Shown: positions 34,883 to 46,020 of the stretch, in pieces | Layout: each line of letters opens with the position of its first letter | Numbering within the stretch: the first letter of the stretch is position 1 | Assembly (NCBI GenBank): GCA_028532985.1 | Contig: JANCIK010000009.1 | Span: forward strand, 186,001 to 250,000 | Source: Stropharia rugosoannulata | Lineage: Eukaryota; Basidiomycota; Agaricomycetes; Agaricales; Strophariaceae | DNA length: 64,000 nt | Direction: 5' to 3' | The notes under the pieces: generated by a model | What the model was told of the DNA's origin: nothing | Database searches by the model: none | Seen by the model: only the letters and a program-made list of their open reading frames with translations | Program-made: the position numbers and the translations under genes

Positions 34883-37655
34883 TTACCATATAGTTTGGTA
34901 TGCATATTTACTAGACCAGTTATTAATTAAAAAGGATGTGCATCTATCAAGTATATTATCAGATGTCCATTCATTAGGCATTGGGGCAAGCTTGGGAAAT
35001 ACTGGAAATAGCATGCAACTTTGCCGAATATTTGAGACTGGAATAATTGAGCACCAGGCTTGAGTACCTGTCGGATTGGCACCTGCTAAAGGTTCCATCT
35101 TTTGATTAGATACATGTTACCATTAGAAACAGATGGCTGGGATGGTATTGGTGAGTACCACTCAATATATGCTAATGGCGAAGTTGGCCAATTGTGAGGG
35201 GCATCTTGTTGCCCTAAGTGAGTATCCAAAACCTTCGGAAGAGTAAAAATAACCTTTACTCTTCCTATTCTTGTGCCTTGATTAAAAGTATTAGAAGTGC
35301 TATAGCAACATATAATCTACATACCTATAAGCCCAGTCGACTCTGCTTTATCATTAACCATAGCTATAACAGTATCAAATTTTCCTAAACTGTTCTGTTG
35401 TGATATTGGAATAGCTTTCACTGAGTCTTTTTCTCCTGTATTATCGTCATCAAGACTGGTAGGACTAAAGCGAAGTATGTTGTAGACATCAACTCGTGTA
35501 AAGGGTAAAGTAGCCTCAGCTAAAGCTTGTTGCGATAAAGGCTGGGACCGGAGACCATTAATAAAGACCTTCAGTGAGTGAATAAAGCCACGAGCATTAT
35601 GCTTCTCCTGGATTAGAGAAAGCATTCTTTTAGGATAATTGGGATATTTTGCAAGGGATTTGACTGATTTTGGTGGTTTATTTAATGGTGTATTCATTTG
35701 TAGATTTGCTTCAAAGCCAGTAACTTTTTCCTGTCGTGAAAGCCAAGTAACCATTTGAGGAAACTCATCCCGTTGATTACTTGCTCTCCAACCATCCTTT
35801 GCAAAGTCGATGTGTAGTCGTTCAAACATCTCAGTGTTATAGTTGTCTGTTGTCCCAAAGAGCTTGATAGAATCAACATAATGCAGCAAAGAGTGAAACT
35901 TGGGGATATTGAAGTTGTCTCGTACACCAACATTGAGAAAGTATGCTTTGTGTTGGTGAAACCGCTTCAGAGCATCAGTCAAATACTCTAAAGTAGTTGT
36001 ATCATGGGTGGGATATTGAGCAATATAGATAAAGTCTAGCAGTGCTGTAATTGCCTGGGCAGCTTGAGTTGGAATACTTCCGACTAAGCAGCCTAGAAGA
36101 ATTTTAGCCATGTTTTTCCGTTCAGGCCCAGTTACTTGAGAGAGAGATGTAAATCCATTTTTGAAGTGGCGAACTCCAAAGGAAGGTGGAAGACTTTGAA
36201 TTCTCCGATCTAGCTCTCCTTTCTGTAAAAGCTTTCCACACCATGAGATTAGATGCTTTAGGACCCCTTGATAAAGCTGGTGTAATACATCAGGTGTTAA
36301 TGACTGGTGAATGTCGGTCAGAGGAAAGTCTTCCCAAAAAGGCTTGAATACACTGCCTGCAACATCATGGGACATGCAATATTTATGAAACTGGTTCTGG
36401 TTGTCTCCCGAATAAAGTTTGGCCTCTTCAATGGTGGATTTTGTCCATCGCTGAGTTCTGAGCTCCGATAGTGCTTCATCTCCAAGATTATTGGCCTTTG
36501 CTTTGCATTTGACACAAGTCCCATATTTCGTACAAGAAACAAGACATTGTTCAGGGTAGTCGGCAACATAGCAAGTAAGGATAGGAAAAACAAGACGAGT
36601 AGCACCATCAGAGCTTGCCATTTCTATGCCTTCATATAACATACCTGAAGAACACTCCACCATTGACCTGTCCACATTTCATTGAATATTCGCCCATCTT
36701 TACGAGGACTAGTATACACCTTCTTAGGCTTAAATTTCATCATAGGCAACAGATGGGGGTCCTTCCAAAGAGACTCGATGGCTTGTATCGGATTACGATG
36801 CCGAATAGTATATACTTCATTAGGTTTATCGGCAAATCTTAGTTTGCGAGTCTTCCATTCGCCTGCTTTCTCGGGCATAGAGTCAAGTTTCTTGTGCAAA
36901 CCCCGAATATTATGGTATGAGAGACCAAGCTTTTCGACAACCTTGATAGTTTGAGTTAGTAAATACAATTGTATTAGTAGTATTGAACTTACCCCAGGAA
37001 TTTTAAGTAATCGGTCAAATGCATTATGGCCTGGCCCATCATTAACTGCCCATTGAGCTATTTTCCAATCTAGCTCTGAATGAAAGGGATGAAACTTGGG
37101 ATCCACTCCCTCTTGAAGCATATGAACATCACCATCGCCATCCAAAGTGTGAATATGTGGGTTACTGGTTGCTTGATATCGAAGAATTCTACCAGCAGTA
37201 GGATGCTCTTCTTCAATCCTTTCATCATCATCATCATCATCTAGTAATCGCTTCATTGACAGCACTCTACTGCGATAAGCAGCAGTTTGAGGACCTGGGC
37301 CTGCCTCACCCTCCAAGTAGTCGTCAGGACCTGGAATAAGAGCAAACTCATCTACAATATTGTCGAATTCCTCATGAAAAAAGTCCTCAAGATCTTCGCC
37401 ATCTAATTCTTCGGGTGTTTGGTTACTAGCTTGCTGTCCAGTATTCAGGGCACTGCTAGCAATGTTGTCGTTGGATCCAAGGTCGTACTGTATTGAGGCA
37501 TTTTCTTGTATGTCGTAGGTGTTTTCAGCATTCAAATCCTCTAGTTTTTCCTCCATATACCAGGAGCAAGATCGTGATGAGGTTAAATGGGCATTTACCC
37601 CACCCCAGGTTTTGAAAAATCTTTCGCATCCAGCAGGGCATTCAAAGTTGGGCAT
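34883..37655 (-). CDS. Plavaka transposase, copy A
   Basis: It begins with a C2H2-like finger (CPAGCERFF...HLTSSRSC; residues about 4-28), followed by an acidic region. Family hallmarks follow: DYPEQCLVSCTKYGTCVKCKA, LTPDVLHQLYQGVLKHLISW, a histidine-containing IPKFHSLLHYVDSIKLFGTT, and NTEMFERLHIDFAKDGWRASN. The C-terminal exon (about 35,275-34,883) has PLAYIEWYS and CSIIPVSNIRQSC. At about 36,660 the frame shifts between WWSVLQ and YEGIEMASSDG in both arms. By comparison with remembered family members, the block that normally carries the SDKTxLT motif is missing there. The enzyme would therefore be catalytically incomplete. In this arm the rest of the frame is open. Confidence 0.85.
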
Positions 37656-37811
37656 TGCTTATCAGACTCCAAGAGAGATAGTGGGAGTTTTGGTACAACT
37701 TTCGGTTGCATTCTCACACATATATCTAAAGTACCAATTACAATTGTGCTATTAAAAGCTGTAAGCTCACGATTGCCAACCATATACACCAAATCGATTT
37801 AACATACCTAT

Positions 37812-38486
37812 TTATATAGTATATTTCCGCGAGTAAGCTAAGGTCTTCTTTGCATATCTGATTGTTTTTGCTAATAGAAGCTGCTTTTGTCGAAGCAATG
37901 CAAGAAGCTTTACTCTTTTATTGCTCTTATGGCGATAAATGGCTTCCAAAGCTTTTGACTTACGATACAATCGCCGATGGTACCGAAGTGTCGTTTGCTG
38001 CAGCTCAATACATTTGGCCTTTAGTCTTTTGTTGGCAGCTGGTCTGGGCCAATATGGCAATGTAAGCTAAATAGTATGAATAGTATATTAGCAATAGCAG
38101 TTTGGAGGCAGTTTGTATAAGTGCGAATCTGAAATAGTACATACCTGTTCATCCGAAAATTGGGGCCATCTATTATATTTCAAAGTATAAGCATTGTAAT
38201 ATTCACTACGATCTGAGAAGTCTTCAGGATGGAGTATTGCATAATCCAAGGACAGACAATGCTGGTAGGACTTAGTAGATTCGGAATAGACATAGAGAAA
38301 TACATACTTGGGAAGAGTCGGAAAAGTCAACGTTCTCAGGAGCTGCATCATCGAAGTAGCAGGAGCAAGCAAATACTATAAGTACTAGTAATTAGCAGGC
38401 TGTTTCGGGAATGGCAAGGTTATAGTAATTACTCTTTCTTGCTCATAGTAAACTGAGCTTTCAACCTCATCACTATTGGGAAGCAT
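37812..38486 (-). CDS. Small basic protein of Plavaka element, copy A
   Basis: A four-exon model of about 160 residues: MLPNSDEVESSVYYEQER, then YLLAPATS..., then HCLSLDYAILHPEDFSDRSE, then LPYWPRPAANKRLKAKCIEL and a Lys/Arg-rich helix. It lies just upstream of the transposase on the same strand. In this arm a missing C at about 38,351 breaks exon 2 and the stop codon is displaced. Copy B is clean. There is no recognised domain. A DNA-binding helper of the transposase is possible from its charge and position but is not shown. Confidence 0.55.
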
Positions 38487-38489
38487 GAA

Positions 38490-39720
38490 AATCGGGTTTC
38501 GAAAGTGAAGTCAAGTGAAAGGTCTCAAGCTGGTAAATAAATCATGTGATTATTGTTAATGATTCCGGGACTACAACAGGAAACTTTGGGCAGAGTTGCG
38601 AATGTAATATTGATTGATTTGGTATGCAAAATACATGAAATGCATTTGCCATTTAACAAGTACTATTCAAACTTCTTATACAAAACAAGTTATATATTGA
38701 CTCTAACAAAACTAGATACATATTATACAACACAGTGATAGGGCGCTTATGAAGATGGTAATTCTGCTCGGAATAACGTGTTCAAGGGCTCGTTAGAAAG
38801 CTTGAATCGACATGAAGATGCTCCAAAAAACATGAGGCAATTGAAGAAGTTGTTCTTGACTTAGAGTAAAATTAGTCCAAGATAAGAAGATGGAGGAGGA
38901 CATAGTTACTCACAGACATCCAGAAGTCCCACAATTTGTGTAGTAGACGCATTCAAACCCCACATAAAGAGTGCATAAGCATGCCAAGTTGCGAAGGCTG
39001 ATGCTGAAAACTGAAGGAAGGAGATGGTATTCAAGTCTGCAGCAGTAGTCATATGGTCATTAGGGAGGTCGGATATTGAGGGCCTATCGGCCGCCGAAAC
39101 CTGGACGATTAGTCTATAACTATGTGTAGTAAAAGACTCTAAAAAGAATTAGGTAAAAATACGAACAGGAACCCAAGATATGAAGTACTTTACCTGGGGG
39201 AGGGAGGAGGAGGAGGAGCACATGGGTGATTTTGGGTTCCAAGCAACGATATGAAGCGTTTGAGGGCTCGTTGGAAAGCTACAGTCAAGGTGAGTTCATC
39301 ATAGAAAGAATTAAGAAGATTGGAGACGAACCTATGTCAGAATCCATCAAGTACATCAAAACTCCGAAGTTGAGCAACAACTTGACATGGAGGACCCTTC
39401 GTCACCCCAAAAATCAATCCGTCGCAGGGCAGGTACCTAATGTAGTCTAGTAAGTTTTCCCAAAGTTTGAAGCACTCAGGACAGCTGGAAGCGCACCTAT
39501 GAATTAATTTGTCCCATCTAGGGGAAGGAGGAGACCTAGATCTAGATCACCCTTAAACTCTAATTCTGGCCTGAGTAACGCGGTTGAGGGCTCGTTAGAA
39601 AGCCTGAATTGACGCGAAAATGCTCCAAAAAATTGCAAGGCAATTGAAGAAGTTGTTCTTGACTTAGAGCAAAATTAGTCCAAGATAAGAAGTTGGAGGA
39701 GGACATAGTTACTCACAGAC
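38490..39720. other. Noncoding part of element A with internal duplication
   Basis: A segment of about 165 bp occurs twice (about 38,772-38,936 and 39,575-39,735). It shares TTGAAGAAGTTGTTCTTGAC and GGAGGAGGACATAGTTACTC, with a shorter third piece (GAGGGCTCGTTGGAAAGCT) at about 39,258. No gene is supported. Confidence 0.6.
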
Positions 39721-39777
39721 ATCCAGAAGTCCCAGGTCAGCAAGCTAGAGGGCGGTGCATAGCTTGAGTAGCAAGGC

Positions 39778-40066
39778 TAATGCTGACCAAGCAGAAGCTG
39801 GGCAGCTGCTTGGTCAGCAATACAGGAAGCTAGAGCAGCAAGGCCAATGCTGACCAAGCTGCTGGGCAGCTGCTTGGTCAGCGACTGGAGCAGGGGGCAG
39901 TGCATAGCTTGATCAGCAAGGCCAATGCTGACCAAGCAGAAGCTGGGCAGCTGCTTGGTCAGCGACTGGAGCAGGGGGCAGTGCATAGCTTGATCAGCAA
40001 GGCCAATGCTGACCAAGCAGAAGCTGAGCAGCTGCTTGGTCAGCAATACAGGAAGCTAGAGCATTG
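39778..40066. repeat. Four tandem units with internal hairpins, element A
   Basis: Units of 67-81 bp, each beginning GCTGACCAAGCAG and containing CAGCTGCTTGGTCAGC, which can pair with the unit start to form a hairpin. The mirror copy is at about 48,360-48,650. The second unit differs by 3 bp between arms. Confidence 0.8.
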
Positions 40067-40229
40067 TGTCCTGGGTGCTTGTGGTGGCCGTGGCAAGTGT
40101 GCATCAGGGCAGAGGGCAGGTAATGGGGGCAGGAGGGGGCAGTGGCAGATCGTGATTACAAGAGGGCGGGGCCATGGATCAGGTGGGCACAGCATCCTGC
40201 AGCCATTCTACATGACGACAGGGTGATGA

Positions 40230-40260
40230 AAAGCAACCCAGGACGCTTATTAAGCGTCCT
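40230..40260. repeat. Short palindrome ACCCAGGACGCTTA
   Basis: ACCCAGGACGCTTA, one base, then TAAGCGTCCTGGGT: a perfect 14-bp inverted repeat. A related GTCCTGGGTGCTT lies at about 40,067. Mirrored in arm B near 48,170. Confidence 0.7.
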
Positions 40261-40769
40261 GGGTGCTTATGTTGACCGCAGAAGGGCGCTCGAGTCAGGT
40301 TGAGGGTGGGTGTTCAAGAAGGGCTAGTGCAGCTCAAATTAATGTCTTCGACCTAACAATGGATTGGGCAGCCCTAACTCACTTATCTGCTGTATAATCC
40401 ATGTAGAACAGCAATGTTCATTTGTTTATTCGTGGCCAAAGTATCTTCCAGGTGGCCTGTACTATATCCCCAGCCTATACCTTTCGCACTATGGTTATCT
40501 CCCAGACACTAGCAATCCACATCTTACTATGACTTAAGCAAGATTAAAACCCCACTATAGCCTGTAAGAAGTGTATTACCAATGTCTTTAGATCCACTAG
40601 CAGGAAAGGGTTGAGTGGGCCCAAAGCCAGTAAAAAGACAGAAACAGGACAGAAAGAGTAAGGGCAGTGGTGGTATTTGGCTGGTGTCGCTTACCTGATC
40701 GATGTTCAAGCTTGATTGCCAAATTTAATTCTTTATCTAATCTTCATCAGCAACCACCACATCGCCAGA

Positions 40770-42389
40770 ATGGCTCGCCTTTCGAAGCCAGCCAAAGCTC
40801 GCATTGCCCAATCTACTGTTTCTACTATTTCCAAGAAAGACCTGGAATCCTTACTTCAGTTTCTAGAATCTGACACTACTGCTCTTCGCTATCTCAAATC
40901 TAATAATAGAGCTGCCTTTGCAGCTTCTGCCAAAGCCTCCGAACTCGGTGCAGTCTATTTCTCTGGCAGCTCCTTTCCTAGCATATATGAAACAATCACA
41001 TCTGCTCTTCCACCTCGCCATACATGCTTCCCTACTTTGTTTGCTGCCTATAAAGCTGGAAAAACTGCAGCAAAGTCGTATAAAAAGAGAAAATCCAACT
41101 TTACCAAAGCAACTAGACTTAACTGGACTAACAAGGATCGGGACGAGTTTCTTAAAGGCATCAAGAGGGTAAAGGTTCAGAAACTGGCTGAAAGCGACTA
41201 CTACCCCCCCCCTATGCATATCATCACCGAGAATCAGGAAATCATGGACAAATGGAGGGACCATTTTACAGTAGGCAAACAGGCCGATGCTAGGATTCCT
41301 CGAAAGCCATTACATCTGCTCGATCCTTCTAGACTTTCTTTGGACATTGGTCCCGATGAGAATGTGATTCTCGAAGACTCTGAAACTGGCGAAATTGTTG
41401 GGGTTGTTATTCGTGGCTTTTGCAAGCATAAGGGTGCTCTCAAATGGGCGAAGGATACTGCCGAGTTTCAGACTAACATCCGCCGAAATCTTAGGGTATT
41501 CTTGTTTACTGTCTTTGTAACTTATACTAATATTTTTTATAGAAAGAAGATCCTGGGAAGCTTGTTCAGCTTGGTTGGTCTGCAGGTGCCAGAAGCCGAT
41601 GCGAGTTTGGCTGGGTCCGAAACATCGTCGCATCAAAGAAGAAACTTTCGGATGATAAAAGGGTTGAGGCCAACATCGAGGTTCCAATTTGTTTGCCTTT
41701 ATATGGCAGCTTATGGAGAAACAGCTTCCTGAGGAGGTGACGACTGATATCAAGAACTTTTCAAAGGTGCTTAAAATTCCTTCAAACGATGGAGAAGGTA
41801 ACAACTACCAGGAGTGCCATGAAGAATCATCAATGAGGACAATGAAAGAAGGTGATTCGGAGGCTCCAACTACCGATGTTACAAAGTATACTGTGTCTCT
41901 GCCCCATGAGTCATATGATTTCTTTGGTACTGGTCTTGCCCCACCAGGAGCTTTTATCACAAGAAATTATTCAAGGTATATTTCTCTTGTCGCTATATCT
42001 CCATTTCTGATCATCCACTTTAACTTATAGGCATATGCATAAGGAAGGTCACCCCACACATATGGAGCAATGCTTACCCTGCATCGTTCCCATAACTGTG
42101 TGTCTTATGGAGAAACTTCTTTCTTCCAGAATATGGGATTCGTATCCAGCAAGCAACGAACACTTGTATTGTCTGGCAGCCTAAAGGCTTCATGGAACAG
42201 GAGTCCCCAATGTTGATCCGACCACTGAAGACCCTGATTTCCAGCAGCTTGTCGCTGCTATCGTCACTTCAAACACTTTAGCAGCAGCTTGGAGGAAGTA
42301 TTGTGAGGAAAGGTAAACCGAAGGAGTTTGAGAATATGGTTGATGAAGTTGAAGCTGAGGGGCCTTTGAATCATGAAGGCGATAATTAG
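40770..42389 (+). CDS. TET/JBP-like 2OG-Fe(II) oxygenase, copy A (frame broken)
   Basis: The start MARLSKPAKARIAQSTVSTI was chosen because the upstream in-frame Met gives a hydrophobic, unlikely leader. Introns lie at about 41,494-41,540 and 41,976-42,030. The frame is broken here by missing single bases at about 41,672 (GG against GGG), in a C run at about 42,053, and twice near 42,305. Arm B reads through those points. The domain is described under copy B. Confidence 0.7.
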
Positions 42390-42591
42390 TAGACTAAAGC
42401 TCCTAGCCATTATTATTTACAAAGTACATTCTACTATTGTACTATGGTTGCAAATGATACCCATTATGTACTGGTATAGCAAAGTTGGGTAAATAATCAG
42501 GTGATCATTATAGTTACGCAAACAGTAAATGTTCTTCGCTGTAGGCTTACTATATTCTGTGCTGTTTCAATCGACCCATACATTTCTTACA

Positions 42592-43834
42592 ATGTCTACA
42601 ACAACTTCTTTTCTTTCTATCAAAATGCCCATAGTAGCTAGTCGGCAAACCCACCAGGTGTATTTTGAACTGTTTTCTAAGTGTATGTTTATATGCCAGC
42701 TCAATATAAGCTTTACTGATCGTATCTGCTGCTATTAGTCGGAATACATAGCATTCACCTTATAGCTTATATATTTTCATGGCTATACATATTATCCTCA
42801 ACACTGCAAGAGATTCAGGAGCTTATTGCTCCTGGATGGACGAAAAGTATGTTGTATTTATTTTGGATTTTGATATACTTTCTTATGTAGTGAAATGTAA
42901 TAGTTCCCTTTGAGCTTCGGGATATTATTTTAGAAGCTTTGTTTTGGGAGCTGCCTAGCTACAAGTCAGGATGTGTCTTTCGGCAGTTGGGATATAAGGC
43001 TTGGTTAGCAAGCCGAAACACTATGCCTTCACTGACATCACTGGACCAATATGCAACCCAGCTCCAATTCTGTGAAGACTTTACTAGTTTCTACCGACAG
43101 CATCGCCTTTCCAGCTGCACCAATGCATTTGCTAACATTTGGGCATTGCAGTTCCGAATTCCCAGAGTCAACAACCAACAGAATACAATTGTGAAACTCT
43201 ATGCGATTATGTTCTCCAATATGCAAGTAAAAGCCTTACAAATTCACTGTGGTGATGTTGCTTGGTTGGTTTCGGAGGTTTTGAATAAATGGGTCGATTC
43301 ATTGGGTCCCCATTTAGTCAACCTTCAGGTTATATATGACTGTCGTATGCCAATACTACCGATACAGGTTAGTTGTATACTTCTATGTTGCCCTATCTTT
43401 ACTCATATTCTTTATATTAGGATAATCGTCTTGGACTATATCCATGGTGTTCTAGAGACTGGGCCTCTGCTTTAGGTCGTCTTTCATTTCTGAAATCGGT
43501 CATTATCTATACTCCTCGGTTGCTACATTACCATATGTATGACACCAATCCTAGTATGGGTTATATGAGGGACTTCGTTTCCTCACTTGTGTCTGTTGTT
43601 TGGTCGCCGACAATGCCTCAACTGGAACGAGTCTACTTTCTGACAATCCAGGATAAGCATGAAAAGGATGATCAAAGTTACAGTGATGGCATACAGTTTC
43701 TAGCAGAACGACAAGTATTAGATCAGAATACCCAGAGTTGGAATGGGTGGGTTTGCCGACCAATCAACTTGTATAGTAGAGCCCGACAAGACCTGCATAG
43801 AAATGACCACCAGTTGCGACTTTTCTTTAGTTAG
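42592..43834 (+). CDS. F-box/LRR-like protein of Plavaka element, copy A
   Basis: A multi-exon gene. One exon carries VPFELRDIILEALFWELPSY, which has the look of an F-box-like helix. It continues through KLYAIMFSNMQVKALQIHCG and a leucine-rich stretch (LNKWVDSLGPHLVNLQVIYD). After an intron near 43,370 come DNRLGLYPWCSRDWASALGR and the C terminus NDHQLRLFFS. The first exon (MSTTTSFLSIKMPIVASRQT) is tentative. This arm keeps the frame where arm B has lost 7 bp. The F-box/LRR assignment is from pattern only. It is adjacent to the inner end of the element. Confidence 0.5.
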
Positions 43835-43839
43835 TTTTT

Positions 43840-44115
43840 GTAATTAGATTAGAATTTACCCCATAGCTATAGAATTTATGGTTTTACAGTGGAATGTACA
43901 AGTTTTATATGGTTATAAGAAAATGTACATAAAAAAGACTTGTAGAGACCTAAAGAGACCTACAGAGACCTACAAAGCTATACTTAGTTTAAGGCAAGGC
44001 TAAAAAGACTGCCGAAGACCTATCAAGCTATTTAAAGATATGATTGGGGCTTTAATTAAATCTAGTTTGAAACGATGGACTAAAAGTTACTAAAATGTCT
44101 TTAAATAGCTCTCGG
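43840..44115. repeat. Subterminal repeats, inner end of element A
   Basis: Repeated AGAGACCTA and AAAAGACT motifs between the last gene and the inner TIR at 44,116-44,137. Mirrored at 44,317-44,592. Confidence 0.6.
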
Positions 44116-44137
44116 CAAAAAAGTGATTTTCCTGATG

Positions 44138-44294
44138 TTGTGGTTTCTTCTGATGTACGCATCAGCAGTTCGCTGTGCCTCGTTACTGTACAGATTTCCT
44201 ACCTTTAACGCGCAACTGACGACATAACCTCTCTGCAGACTCTGCCATCCGAGGCACAGCGAACTGCTGATGCGTACATCAGAAGAAACCACAA
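44138..44294. other. Centre of the palindrome
   Basis: Forty-five bases just outside each inner TIR are themselves perfect inverted copies (44,138-44,182 and 44,250-44,294, containing GATGTACGCATCAGCAG). They surround an asymmetric 67-bp core beginning TTACTGTACAGATTTCC. The core contains no adapter that I recognise. If the palindrome is real, the symmetrical 45 bp is non-transposon DNA duplicated together with the element. Confidence 0.85.
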
Positions 44295-44597
44295 CATCAG
44301 GAAAATCACTTTTTTGCCGAGAGCTATTTAAAGACATTTTAGTAACTTTTAGTCCATCGTTTCAAACTAGATTTAATTAAAGCCCCAATCATATCTTTAA
44401 ATAGCTTGATAGGTCTTCGGCAGTCTTTTTAGCCTTGCCTTAAACTAAGTATAGCTTTGTAGGTCTCTGTAGGTCTCTTTAGGTCTCTACAAGTCTTTTT
44501 TATGTACATTTTCTTATAACCATATAAAACTTGTACATTCCACTGTAAAACCATAAATTCTATAGCTATGGGGTAAATTCTAATCTAATTACAAAAA

Positions 44598-45818
44598 CTA
44601 ACTAAAGAAAAGTCGCAACTGGTGGTCATTTCTATGCAGGTCTTGTCGGGCTCTACTATACAAGTTGATTGGTCGGCAAACCCACCCATTCCAACTCTGG
44701 GTATTCTGATCTAATACTTGTCGTTCTGCTAGAAACTGTATGCCATCACTGTAACTTTGATCATCCTTTTCATGCTTATCCTGGATTGTCAGAAAGTAGA
44801 CTCGTTCCAGTTGAGGCATTGTCGGCGACCAAACAACAGACACAAGTGAGGAAACGAAGTCCCTCATATAACCCATACTAGGATTGGTGTCATACATATG
44901 GTAATGTAGCAACCGAGGAGTATAGATAATGACCGATTTCAGAAATGAAAGACGACCTAAAGCAGAGGCCCAGTCTCTAGAACACCATGGATATAGTCCA
45001 AGACGATTATCCTAATATAAAGAATATGAGTAAAGATAGGGCAACATAGAAGTATACAACTAACCTGTATCGGTAGTGGCAGTCATATATAACCTGAAGG
45101 TTGACTAAATGGGGACCCAATGAATCGACCCATTTATTCAAAACCTCCGAAACCAACCAAGCAACATCACCACAGTGAATTTGTAAGGCTTTTACTTGCA
45201 TATTGGAGAACATAATCGCATAGAGTTTCACAATTGTATTCTGTTGGTTGTTGACTCTGGGAACTGCAATGCCCAAATGTTAGCAAATGCATTGGTGCAG
45301 CTGGAAAGGCGATGCTGTCGGTAGAAACTAGTAAAGTCTTCACAGGAGCTGGGTTGCATATTGGTCCAGTGATGTCAGTGAAGGCATAGTGTTTCGGCTT
45401 GCTAACCAAGCCTTATATCCCAACTGCCGAAAGACACATCCTGACTTGTAGCTAGGCAGCTCCCAAAACAAAGCTTCTAAAATAATATCCCGAAGCTCAA
45501 AGGGAACTATTACATTTCACTACATAAGAAAGTATATCAAAATCCAAAATAAATACAACATACTTTTCGTCCATCCAGGAGCAATAAGCTCCTGAATCTC
45601 TTGCAGTGTTGAGGATAATATGTATAGCCATGAAAATATATAAGCTATAAGGTGAATGCTATGTATTCCGACTAATAGCAGCAGATACGATCAGTAAAGC
45701 TTATATTGAGCTGGCATATAAACATACACTTAGAAAACAGTTCAAAATACACCTGGTGGGTTTGCCGACTAGCTACTATGGGCATTTTGATAGAAAGAAA
45801 AGAAGTTGTTGTAGACAT
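44598..45818 (-). pseudogene. F-box/LRR-like protein, copy B (7-bp and about 10-bp deletions)
   Basis: The mirror of 42,592-43,834. Relative to copy A it lacks CGAATTC near 45,265, which shifts the frame after IWALQF, and about 10 bp near 45,085. The downstream exon is intact. These two are the only differences between arms longer than about 3 bp that I noticed. Confidence 0.55.
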
Positions 45819-46020
45819 TGTAAGAAATGTATGGGTCGATTGAAACAGCACAGAATATAGTAAGCCTACAGCGAAGAACATTTACTGTTTGCGTAACTAT
45901 AATGATCACCTGATTATTTACCCAACTTTGCTATACCAGTACATAATGGGTATCATTTGCAACCATAGTACAATAGTAGAATGTACTTTGTAAATAATAA
46001 TGGCTAGGAGCTTTAGTCTA

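Larger units (their letters stand above)
32036..44137 (+). mobile_element. Plavaka-type DNA transposon, copy A
   Basis: The ends are CATCAGGAAAAACAC plus TTTTTTG at 32,036 and, on the other strand, CATCAGGAAAATCAC plus TTTTTTG at 44,137: 22-bp terminal inverted repeats with one mismatch. Next to the outer end lie many AAAAAGACTT repeats, and next to the inner end AGAGACCTA repeats, as expected for subterminal transposase-binding sites in the CACTA-like group. Genes inside are the DUF6532-like gene, transposase and a small basic protein on the minus strand, and the TET/JBP-like and F-box/LRR-like genes on the plus strand. No target-site duplication is visible for this copy. Confidence 0.88.

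Noticed and set aside
42301..42320. Arm A frameshifts taken as true pseudogenisation of the oxygenase
   Set aside because: The mirrored arm has the extra homopolymer bases, so error is at least as likely as mutation.
32036..44137. Target-site duplication for Plavaka A
   Set aside because: Outer flank (CAC) and inner flank (TTG) do not match; the AA at both ends of copy B is too short to count.
44183..44249. Sequencing adapter at the palindrome centre
   Set aside because: The 67-bp core does not resemble the common hairpin or nanopore adapters that I know, though this was not searched.
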